A DNA stretch of 8,618 bases from an uncultured Flavobacteriales bacterium. Its GTDB lineage: Bacteria; Bacteroidota; Bacteroidia; Flavobacteriales; BACL11. Location: NCBI GenBank assembly GCA_913052655.1, contig CAJXFN010000059.1, forward strand, positions 1 through 8,618, given 5' to 3'. Below are positions 1 to 7,175 of this stretch, in pieces. The notes beneath the pieces are model-generated. The model saw only the letters and a list, made by a program, of their open reading frames with translations. It was not told where the DNA came from and did not search any database. A program made the translations under genes and the position numbers. The first letter of the stretch is position 1. Each line of letters begins with the position of its first letter.

Positions 1-2250
1 ACCTTCCCAATTAAAAGGAATCATTACCACATTAAATGCCAATCCCTTTGACTTGTGAATTGTCATAACTTGTATTGCGTTCACACCATCTGGAACCACA
101 ATAGTTTCCTTTTGCTTATTCTCATCCCACCACTCAATAAATTCTGACAAATTACTAGCATTTTTCTCTGAATATTTTAAAACTGTATCTAAAAAGAAAT
201 TAGTGTAAATGTCCTCAATGATTCCAAAAGTTTTATATAAACTTTCAACTAATTCATATAATTGCAAACTAATTATTCTTTCCCTATCAATATTTATTTT
301 ATATTCAGAAAGAAGATCATCAAAATCTTTATGTATTTTTAAATAAAGAAAATGCAAATTTTCAGATTTAGGTTTTTTTTGTTGTAAATAATTAATAATA
401 GATAATTTAGAGATGTCATCATTTATATCTATTAGATATTTTAAAACATCAACTACTAATCTTACTTTTTCAGAAGAATGAATTAATAAACCTTCATTTG
501 AGACTACATTCATTCCATTTTCAGATAGAAATTCAGCAACTAATGAAACTCTTTTTCTACTATTACATAAAATAGTAATGTCTTTATACTCATAGTTATT
601 TTCAGATATAAGTTTTTGAATTTCTTTATACATTTTATTTAATACATTCTGCTTAAATCCATCTCCATCATCTTTAAGCAACTCAACATGAACATATCCT
701 CCATCCTTAGCAAAATCCATTTTTTGAGAACAATTATTATAAATTGTAGATAAATTATCTGATAACTTGTGTCTTAGACTACTATAAAACTGATTATTAA
801 AAACAATAATATTTTTTCTACTCCTATAATTCTGATTAACACCTTGATCATTGAAATAATGATATTCTAATTTTTTTTCCCATTCATTTCTTTCACATAA
901 ATTCTCACCTTTATAGATTTTTGGAATATTTAAGAATTGTTCTACCTCTCCACCTCTCCATCTATAAATAGATTGCTTTCCATCTCCCACAATGAAACAA
1001 GTTCCATAATCAACTACATCAGTAATAAGTGGCAACAAGTTTTGCCATTGCAATAAAGATGTGTCCTGAAACTCATCGATAAGAAAATGACTGTATTTTT
1101 CTCCAACTCTTTCAAAAATATAACTTGAAGGTTGTTTTACAATAACATCATTAATTTTCTTATTAAACACAGAAATCTGTTCTATATTTTGTTCCTTCTT
1201 AAACTCATTCATCTCAGAAAGAATTTCACCCAGCACAGAAATAGAATAAATATTTGATAATAATGAATCATTAGTGTTATATTCTGAAAGCAATCTTTGG
1301 AGGTCGTTATAAAATTGTAACAACTGATTTTTAAAACTATCTACGAGATTTTTCATATCATCTGGATTTGATTTAACATACCAAATGTCCTTATTAATAT
1401 TTGTTTGCAATCCTGTGGAGGGAATCCACTTTTTTGGTTCAGAATATTTTAAGTTCTTTGTAAAGTGATTAAAATATGTACCTCTAATAAAATGATCTTT
1501 TGTAAAGCAATGATTATTAAAAAAAGTGATTACATGATCAGAAAGGTGTTTGATATCTGCAAAGATTTTAGATTTTCTTTGAAGTAACTTATCCTTTAAA
1601 TATAAACATTGAGTTACTGAAATAGTATTTGAAGATATGAAAGGAATTGCTTGTTCTTTAAAAAGATGTTCCGAAAAATCTTCTAAGTCTAATTCAATAT
1701 TATAACTTTTTCCATCTTCTAATTTTTGTAATGCAAAATTAAGTAACGCCTCTGACAAATCTCCTCCATTTTTAGAAATCTTAGAAAGCAGATTAGCTAT
1801 TACTGGCTGAATAATCCTAGAGTTATCCATTTCTAGTTCAAAATTGTGTAATAAACCTAAGTCTTTGGAAAACGTACGAATAATAGTATAAGTAAACTTA
1901 TCAATGGTAGAGATTCTTAAGTCTGCATAGTTATGTAAAATACTATTCTTTACTTTCTTAGATTGTTGAGTTATTTGTTCTTGAGATAATTCTGTTTTCT
2001 TTAATAAGCAATCTAAAACTCCATCTATATTTCTGCCATCGGACAAGAATTCTAAATATTCCAAAACTCTTTCTTTCATTTCAGCAGCAGCTTTATTAGT
2101 AAAGGTTATAGCTAAAATCTTTCTATAGTATTCAGTGAAATGTTTTAAAGAACCAATAAGTGCTATAGCAATAAAATTTACAGATAAGTTATATGTTTTT
2201 CCGGAACCTGCCGAAGATCTATTTACCTTAAAATTTTTAGAATTTTGCAT
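1..2250 (-). CDS. UvrD/AddA-like superfamily 1 DNA helicase, C-terminus beyond the left edge
   Basis: This is an ATP-dependent DNA helicase of the UvrD/Rep superfamily (SF1A), in the long AddA/RecB-like form that acts in double-strand break processing and recombination. I read all 750 codons from the ATG at 2250 to base 1 and found no stop. Visible motifs are Walker A AGSGKT (residues 14-19), motif Ia AITFTNKAAAEMKERV (47-62), motif Ib STIDKF (114-119), Walker B/DEXX IDEFQDTS (391-398), motif III IVGDGKQSIYRWRGG (420-434), motif IV NYRSR (474-478) and motif V TIHKSKGL (730-737). The large gap between motifs Ib and II fits an AddA/RecB-type 1B domain. Motif VI and any C-terminal PD-(D/E)XK nuclease domain would lie past the edge, so AddA-type nuclease activity cannot be judged. 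The start is fixed: an in-frame TAG lies at 2266-2268 and no other start codon lies between. The helicase class is secure; the exact subfamily is inferred. Confidence 0.93.
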   Translation of the reverse strand, partial: MQNSKNFKVNRSSAGSGKTYNLSVNFIAIALIGSLKHFTEYYRKILAITFTNKAAAEMKERVLEYLEFLSDGRNIDGVLDCLLKKTELSQEQITQQSKKVKNSILHNYADLRISTIDKFTYTIIRTFSKDLGLLHNFELEMDNSRIIQPVIANLLSKISKNGGDLSEALLNFALQKLEDGKSYNIELDLEDFSEHLFKEQAIPFISSNTISVTQCLYLKDKLLQRKSKIFADIKHLSDHVITFFNNHCFTKDHFIRGTYFNHFTKNLKYSEPKKWIPSTGLQTNINKDIWYVKSNPDDMKNLVDSFKNQLLQFYNDLQRLLSEYNTNDSLLSNIYSISVLGEILSEMNEFKKEQNIEQISVFNKKINDVIVKQPSSYIFERVGEKYSHFLIDEFQDTSLLQWQNLLPLITDVVDYGTCFIVGDGKQSIYRWRGGEVEQFLNIPKIYKGENLCERNEWEKKLEYHYFNDQGVNQNYRSRKNIIVFNNQFYSSLRHKLSDNLSTIYNNCSQKMDFAKDGGYVHVELLKDDGDGFKQNVLNKMYKEIQKLISENNYEYKDITILCNSRKRVSLVAEFLSENGMNVVSNEGLLIHSSEKVRLVVDVLKYLIDINDDISKLSIINYLQQKKPKSENLHFLYLKIHKDFDDLLSEYKINIDRERIISLQLYELVESLYKTFGIIEDIYTNFFLDTVLKYSEKNASNLSEFIEWWDENKQKETIVVPDGVNAIQVMTIHKSKGLAFNVVMIPFNWEG

Positions 2251-2262
2251 GTAATTTTTGAA

Positions 2263-2267
2263 CTCCT
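2263..2267 (-). promoter_or_regulatory. Shine-Dalgarno-like AGGAG before the helicase gene
   Basis: The minus strand reads AGGAG here, 12 bases before the helicase ATG at 2250. The spacing is longer than the usual 5-9 bases, and Bacteroidota often start translation without a Shine-Dalgarno pairing, so its use is uncertain. It is nevertheless the clearest such match ahead of any start codon in the window. It lies in the 72-bp gap (2251-2322) after the preceding gene, where I find no convincing promoter or terminator. Confidence 0.35.
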
Positions 2268-2322
2268 AAAAATACAAAAAACTCAAAGAGCACTCACATA
2301 AAATTTAAAATTGTGGAAAAGT

Positions 2323-5070
2323 TTATCTTATAATGTAGATGTTTCCAAAATCCTGATGTTTCCATCCCTCATAATCCTGAAAATATAATTCGTACACGTA
2401 CATTCCCATCGGCAAATCTTCACCAGTTTCTTTATGCTTACCATCCCAACCATTATCATTTAAGAAACATTCTAATTCAATAATGCTTGTTGTTGAATAA
2501 ACAATTTCAGAAACTCTATTATACACATTAAAAGAGAAAGTTTCTGCCCTTATGCCATTAAAAGATATACAAAACCTATCATTAACCTGATCATTATCTG
2601 GTGTAAATGAATTCGGAACGTACATCCAAAATTCATCTGCAATCCAAATATGTTTAAAGGTGGTATCTGTACAGCCTAAATTATCTGTAACAATTAGGGA
2701 AACTTCAAATATACCAGTTTCATTTTCAAAAGTATGTTCAGGATTTTGTAGAATCTGTTCAAAAGAATTGTCTCCAAAATTCCAAAGCCAAGAATTAAGG
2801 TCAGAAGATCCTGGAACTGTATTATCAGTAAATAATGCAGTTGAATTAACAATTGATAATGTGTCGCTAATTAAAGAGAATAAAGCTTCTGGAGATTCTA
2901 CTACAGTAACCATTGCAGAACCTGAAGTCCATCCAATTTCATTAACATCTGAAAAGGAAACCAATTCGTAAAGACCTTCTTTACTTGTTGAAATAATATA
3001 AGGATTTACAGAGGTTGTAATAGAGTTCTGGCTAACACTATTATGAGAATAAACAAAAGTGTAAGGAGGCACAGCTCCGGAAAAAGAAATTTTCACCTCA
3101 GCATTAATAGATGAATTATCACAAATAGTGTCATTTCCAGATATAAATGCATTAAGCGGTGGTTTTGGATAAGTTAACAATATGACAGAATCGGAACTAA
3201 CAGCATTAAAATTAGCTAATGGAATATTATTATTAGGAAAAATAGGATTAGTATTAGATTGCCATTGGTTAAACAACCATAATGGCTGCATTTGAGCCTC
3301 AATATTTACATTCTCTCCATACCAATAACTTTTCATGTAAGGAAGTGCTTGAGGCAAACCATCTATTAATACTGTAGCTGTCCCCGGGTTATTTATGTCA
3401 TACACAATCTGCACTCCCAGTTTTTGATGAACAACTGAATCTACAAAAGTAGTATCACAACCATCTACAACAAAAGAAGTAGTAGTAAAAACTCCTGTAT
3501 CTGCAGGATTAAATACCATACTATCAGTATAAATAGTTTGTGTACTATTATTGTAACTGAAACTACCTGAGGTCATACTCATTTTCCATACAAAAATATC
3601 TTTTTTTCTTCCAGTTGCATCTAAAATAGTACCGTCAAAATTTGCTAAATCTTCAAAAAAACCTATGGCATATACATTTCCAAACCCATCAGGACAAATA
3701 TCTCCAGTTCTATCATCATCATCTGTATCACATCCTGCCATTTTTGCCCAGACCCAATCTCCAGTATTAGTTGAACCATCCAACTGTGCTACCCAAGCAG
3801 AAGCAGAAGTGTCTCCAGAAATTTGAGGACCGACAACTAAATCATTATTAAAAGTTAACTCTCCTTTTGCAGTTCCGCCTAGAAATACCTGTTTATTAGC
3901 ATCTACTGACATCTGATAGGGTTTATCTGTTCCTGAAGATCTCGCTCTTTTTGCCCACTTCCATTCACCTTGATTATTCATTTTAGCGACAAAAACATCT
4001 CTTTTCTGCTTGTGACTTAGGGTATCCGTACCATTTGAGGCATTTGCACCTGGAAAAATCATTGGATTTCTATATTCACCAGTGATATATATATCATTAC
4101 ATATATCAACTGCTACTGAGTTAGCTCTATCTGTTTTATTACTTCCAATTCCTTCAGCCCAAAGCCAATTACCATCTTTATCCATCTTAAATATAAAGGC
4201 ATCCCACTCGCCATTTGATGTCAACGTAAATGGACCATATTTAGCATTTTGATCATTTCCTCTATTTCTAAAACCACCAACAACATAAATATTTGAAAAT
4301 TGATCTATAGCTAATCTATTATCCCTAGATCCTCTTTGATCTTTGATTCCATCAAACTTATCAACCCATAACCAATTACCATTAGGATCTAATTTTCCAA
4401 TATAGCCCATTGGCTCACAATCATTACTCCAGTTTGGATTTGTAATAGTAAAGTTATCAAAATCAGCGTCAAACCCAGAGAAAAATCCAGTAACATATAT
4501 AAATCCATCATCATCTACCTTAACATCATAAGAATGATCATCAGCGTCATATATAGGATAAGGACATCCCCCGGATGTGTTATCTCCTCCAAAACCAATG
4601 ACCCATTGTGGATTACCATCTTTATCAATTTTAGCGAGTAATGAATTATCATGTGCATTCTGTTGAGAGCCAGGAACACTTAAGGGGCCTAAATTATATG
4701 AGGACCAAAATGTTCCTGTGATAAAAACATCACCACCAGGGGTAACATGCATTCCTAGAGCTCTATCATCACAACATCCTCCAGATAGATTACCTCCAGC
4801 AATTGCCCAAAGAACTGTTCCCAAGGAATCTATTTTAAATACAAAGTTTTCTTTATTATTTCCTCCCCATCCTAAATTACTATTCTTCAAAGTATCATTT
4901 CCAAATACAGCTTGATTATTAAAAAACCCACTACAGTAAACAAAACCCATCGAATCACAGCCAATCGATATCCCCTTATCAGATTCAGGACCACCAAAAG
5001 ATTTAACCCAGTCTGTAGTTTGTGAAAATATTGTAGTCGGTATTAAAATAAAAAGTAAAATTTTCTTCAT
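2323..5070 (-). CDS. T9SS type B-sorted secreted protein with seven-fold SBBP-like propeller and PKD-like domain
   Basis: This is a 915-residue protein predicted to cross the inner membrane by Sec and the outer membrane by T9SS, ending on the surface or outside the cell. A signal peptide fills residues 1-17 (MKKILLFILIPTTIFSQ). Residues 21-500 hold seven repeats of about 68 residues, typified by a K-hydrophobic-D-x-x-G-x-W-x-W strand followed by IYVTG-like strands, as in SBBP-type beta-propellers. Residues 505-725 look like beta-sandwich modules that I cannot name exactly. Residues 726-810 form a PKD-like domain with WLWNFGDNS and PEHTF motifs. Residues 817-915 are the type B sorting domain (YVPNSFTPDNDQVND, NGWDG, PMGMYVYEL). 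The start ATG lies 3 bp after the stop of the upstream cargo gene with no Shine-Dalgarno sequence, which suggests translational coupling. Its binding target or enzymatic role, if any, is unknown; adhesion or surface display is the likeliest inference. Confidence 0.92.
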   Translation of the reverse strand: MKKILLFILIPTTIFSQTTDWVKSFGGPESDKGISIGCDSMGFVYCSGFFNNQAVFGNDTLKNSNLGWGGNNKENFVFKIDSLGTVLWAIAGGNLSGGCCDDRALGMHVTPGGDVFITGTFWSSYNLGPLSVPGSQQNAHDNSLLAKIDKDGNPQWVIGFGGDNTSGGCPYPIYDADDHSYDVKVDDDGFIYVTGFFSGFDADFDNFTITNPNWSNDCEPMGYIGKLDPNGNWLWVDKFDGIKDQRGSRDNRLAIDQFSNIYVVGGFRNRGNDQNAKYGPFTLTSNGEWDAFIFKMDKDGNWLWAEGIGSNKTDRANSVAVDICNDIYITGEYRNPMIFPGANASNGTDTLSHKQKRDVFVAKMNNQGEWKWAKRARSSGTDKPYQMSVDANKQVFLGGTAKGELTFNNDLVVGPQISGDTSASAWVAQLDGSTNTGDWVWAKMAGCDTDDDDRTGDICPDGFGNVYAIGFFEDLANFDGTILDATGRKKDIFVWKMSMTSGSFSYNNSTQTIYTDSMVFNPADTGVFTTTSFVVDGCDTTFVDSVVHQKLGVQIVYDINNPGTATVLIDGLPQALPYMKSYWYGENVNIEAQMQPLWLFNQWQSNTNPIFPNNNIPLANFNAVSSDSVILLTYPKPPLNAFISGNDTICDNSSINAEVKISFSGAVPPYTFVYSHNSVSQNSITTSVNPYIISTSKEGLYELVSFSDVNEIGWTSGSAMVTVVESPEALFSLISDTLSIVNSTALFTDNTVPGSSDLNSWLWNFGDNSFEQILQNPEHTFENETGIFEVSLIVTDNLGCTDTTFKHIWIADEFWMYVPNSFTPDNDQVNDRFCISFNGIRAETFSFNVYNRVSEIVYSTTSIIELECFLNDNGWDGKHKETGEDLPMGMYVYELYFQDYEGWKHQDFGNIYIIR
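3574..5010 (-). repeat. Seven tandem propeller-blade repeats at protein level
   Basis: Within the 915-residue protein, aligned tryptophans fall at residues 21, 88, 156, 235, 304, 372 and 441. The steps are 67, 68, 79, 69, 68 and 69 residues. Each is followed some 25-40 residues later by a strand ending in glycine (residues 48, 119, 195, 265, 331, 399, 470), as in IYVTG or VYAIG. Units diverge too far for DNA-level identity, so this is an old protein repeat and not a recent tandem duplication. The third unit carries about 10 extra residues rich in Asp, Tyr and Cys. Confidence 0.8.
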
Positions 5071-5073
5071 AAA

Positions 5074-7113
5074 TTAATAAATTACATTTATTTTTCCTTG
5101 TGTGATAAATTTCTCTCTGTCCTCTCCTAACAATTCGATAAAATACAAATAATCTCCTTGAGGAACTAATCTGCCTTCAAACTTACCATCCCAAAATTTT
5201 TGAATATCCTCTGTTTGATAGATCAATTCTCCCCATCTATTTGTGATAATCATGCTAAATGATTGAACATTTAATGCATAAATTTCAAATAATTCATTAT
5301 GATCATCTCCATTTGGAGTAAAAGAATTAGGAACATATAACTCTGTAAGCGGAACCGTATAAATAATTGCATTCTCTGAAGTGTCTGTACAATTATTTGA
5401 ATCAGTTACAAAAACATAATAAGCACCTGCTTTTGAAACATTCAATTCAGAAAGTATAGACAATAAAGAATCTTCAGAATTATACCACTCATACAACTCA
5501 TATTCTCCAACAGTAAGACTAATTATATCTCCTTCATAAATCGTTATTTCTTCTGGCGTTACAACTGCATCTGGCAAATCAAATGTATTTACCAAAATAG
5601 TATCTTCTAATAATGAAATACAATTATTCACATCTGTCACCATTACAGGAAAATAAGAACCTGGTTGGGATGTAGTGATTGTATAGACAGGATTATAAAT
5701 TCCAGATTGAGTAAATTGATCTGTACCATTAGAATATGTGAGTTCCCATGGAAAGTGAAGTCCATTAAATGTAAAATCTATTAAAACCACCGAACCGTCT
5801 TCACAAATATCACCACCTCCTCCAACCATTGTTAATGGAGGATTTTCTTCTCTTATAGTTATAGAATCTTCTGCTAAACAACCTGTTCCGTCATCAACAA
5901 CTAATTTATAAAATCCCTCTGAAACAAATATGGAAGTATCATTACTTCCATTATTCCAAGAATATTGATATATTCCAGTTCCACCGGTTACAACAGGATT
6001 TAATGTGTGTAAAGTATTACATGGTATCATAAGGTCTGGTCCTAAATCAAAATTAGGAGGAACATCCCCTACTACTTCTATTGTATCAGAAGTAATTGAA
6101 CATCCAAATGAAGTTGATATAACTACATATTTTCCTGGTCCAACAATTACAGAAGGATCTGAACTTATAACTAGTCCAGTTTCATTATGCCATTCATAGC
6201 TAGCTCCTTGTCCACCATCTGCAGTTAACATAACAGATGAATTACAAGGAATTTCAATAAAGGTGGAATCAAAACCTAAATCATTTGTCACATCCAAAAT
6301 AGGACTCTTAAAAGAACCAGCTTCTAACCATACATAAGAGCTCAAACCTGAATCTGTACCATCAGCAATTGCCAATTTAATATGATAAGTTTCACCACAC
6401 TGCACTACAGCTGTCGCGGTTAAAACTGTAGTCATTCCGTCTGCATCTGCTATAGTATCCAACCCTCCACTATTATCTATAAAATACTGTTGGTTAATTG
6501 GAGTTACAGAGTTAACTGAGGATATAGTAATTGGTAATGGTGGATTAGAATTGGGCACAATCGCTAAATTGATAGCTCCGTTTGCATAAGGACCTGAAAT
6601 TCCAGGTCCAGACAAGAAAAATCCAAACACATCATTATATTGTGTGTTTTCGTAAGCAAAATATTCTTGAGAACCAAAAACATACCTAAAAGTAATAGTA
6701 TCTGAGGTTGGCACAAAATCAAACTCTAATTTAGCAATATCATTTACACTACTCACTGAAAAAGATTGTCCAATTAATCCAGGAACAGAATTTGCAACAT
6801 TTAATAAATCGGGATCGGTAACTGTATTAGGAATTGCTGCAAAATTTATATTTCCAGGAACTAAATTTTCAATACCACCAGTAGCCATTACAATACCACT
6901 ATCAATTCCTAAATTTGTGTTTATTGCGTTAAAAAAACCTATTTGGGAACTATCACCCTCGAAAGTATGAGAAGAAGCTACAATACCTCCTCCTAACAAT
7001 AAATTATCAACTAAATAATTAGGATCATTATAGGGAGCACTCCTAACTACAGTAATTTGAGAATAGGATAAAAAGATATTAAAAACAAATAATATTGTAA
7101 GAGCTTTGTTCAT
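5074..7113 (-). CDS. T9SS type B-sorted protein with choice-anchored L domain and Ig/PKD-like modules
   Basis: This is a 679-residue secreted protein, probably surface-anchored or released by T9SS. I start it at the ATG at 7113, because this gives a clean signal peptide (MNKALTILFVFNIFLSYSQ). An in-frame TTG at 7131 would add six residues that interrupt the usual charged N-terminus. Residues about 30-270 match the choice-anchored L domain, with the characteristic FRYVFGSQEY (142-151), NDVFGFFLSGPG and a late CGETYHIKLAIADG segment. About four Ig/PKD-like modules follow (roughly 273-590), three with a cysteine pair. Residues 593-679 are a canonical type B sorting domain: YVPNSFTPNGDDHNE, NRWGELIY, FWDGKFEG and PQGDYLYFIEL. 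It is followed 3 bp later by a second T9SS cargo gene, so the two were probably made together. The choice-anchored L domain has no established molecular role that I can assign; adhesion is an inference. Confidence 0.93.
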   Translation of the reverse strand: MNKALTILFVFNIFLSYSQITVVRSAPYNDPNYLVDNLLLGGGIVASSHTFEGDSSQIGFFNAINTNLGIDSGIVMATGGIENLVPGNINFAAIPNTVTDPDLLNVANSVPGLIGQSFSVSSVNDIAKLEFDFVPTSDTITFRYVFGSQEYFAYENTQYNDVFGFFLSGPGISGPYANGAINLAIVPNSNPPLPITISSVNSVTPINQQYFIDNSGGLDTIADADGMTTVLTATAVVQCGETYHIKLAIADGTDSGLSSYVWLEAGSFKSPILDVTNDLGFDSTFIEIPCNSSVMLTADGGQGASYEWHNETGLVISSDPSVIVGPGKYVVISTSFGCSITSDTIEVVGDVPPNFDLGPDLMIPCNTLHTLNPVVTGGTGIYQYSWNNGSNDTSIFVSEGFYKLVVDDGTGCLAEDSITIREENPPLTMVGGGGDICEDGSVVLIDFTFNGLHFPWELTYSNGTDQFTQSGIYNPVYTITTSQPGSYFPVMVTDVNNCISLLEDTILVNTFDLPDAVVTPEEITIYEGDIISLTVGEYELYEWYNSEDSLLSILSELNVSKAGAYYVFVTDSNNCTDTSENAIIYTVPLTELYVPNSFTPNGDDHNELFEIYALNVQSFSMIITNRWGELIYQTEDIQKFWDGKFEGRLVPQGDYLYFIELLGEDREKFITQGKINVIY

Positions 7114-7120
7114 AGAGTAG

Positions 7121-7128
7121 CAAATATA
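7121..7128 (-). promoter_or_regulatory. Possible Bacteroidota -7 promoter box (TATATTTG) ahead of the cargo operon
   Basis: The minus strand reads TATATTTG, an exact match to the TAnnTTTG -7 box of the Bacteroidota primary sigma factor. It sits in the 62-bp gap between the ABC transporter stop and the cargo start, and ends 7 bases before the ATG at 7113. No TTG or TTTG is found at the expected -33 spacing (that position reads GTAG), so the match is one-sided. If it is used, the transcript would be nearly leaderless. Chance occurrence in AT-rich DNA is possible. Confidence 0.35.
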
Positions 7129-7175
7129 CAAATAAGTATGAATTTTTCTACTATTTAACTGAGAGTCTTACATGT

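Noticed and set aside
2267..2274. TATTTTTA on the minus strand as a possible -7 box for the helicase gene
   Set aside because: The final G of TAnnTTTG is missing, the nearest TTTG is only 9 bases upstream rather than about 19, and the box overlaps the AGGAG.
2276..2290. Small CTC-TTT-GAG hairpin followed by a run of six T on the minus strand, resembling a terminator between the propeller gene and the helicase gene
   Set aside because: The stem is only 3 bp (4 with a wobble pair), too weak for a credible intrinsic terminator in AT-rich DNA.
2660..2971. Open frame of 103 codons on the plus strand
   Set aside because: It lies opposite the PKD-like part of the propeller gene, has no recognisable domain and is explained by the codon bias of the real gene on the other strand.
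3712..3722. Short cat/atc triplet run as a possible microsatellite
   Set aside because: It is only three to four units and encodes the Asp-rich DTDDDD segment of the propeller.
4718..4915. Open frame of 65 codons on the plus strand
   Set aside because: It is antisense to the first propeller blades and its composition is that of a shadow frame.
6005..6199. Open frame of 64 codons on the plus strand
   Set aside because: It is antisense to the Ig-like modules of the choice-anchored L protein, with no start context or recognisable sequence.
7114..7131. TTG at 7131 as start of the choice-anchored L protein
   Set aside because: It would put YICYS before a proper signal peptide; the ATG at 7113 gives the standard Met-Asn-Lys start.
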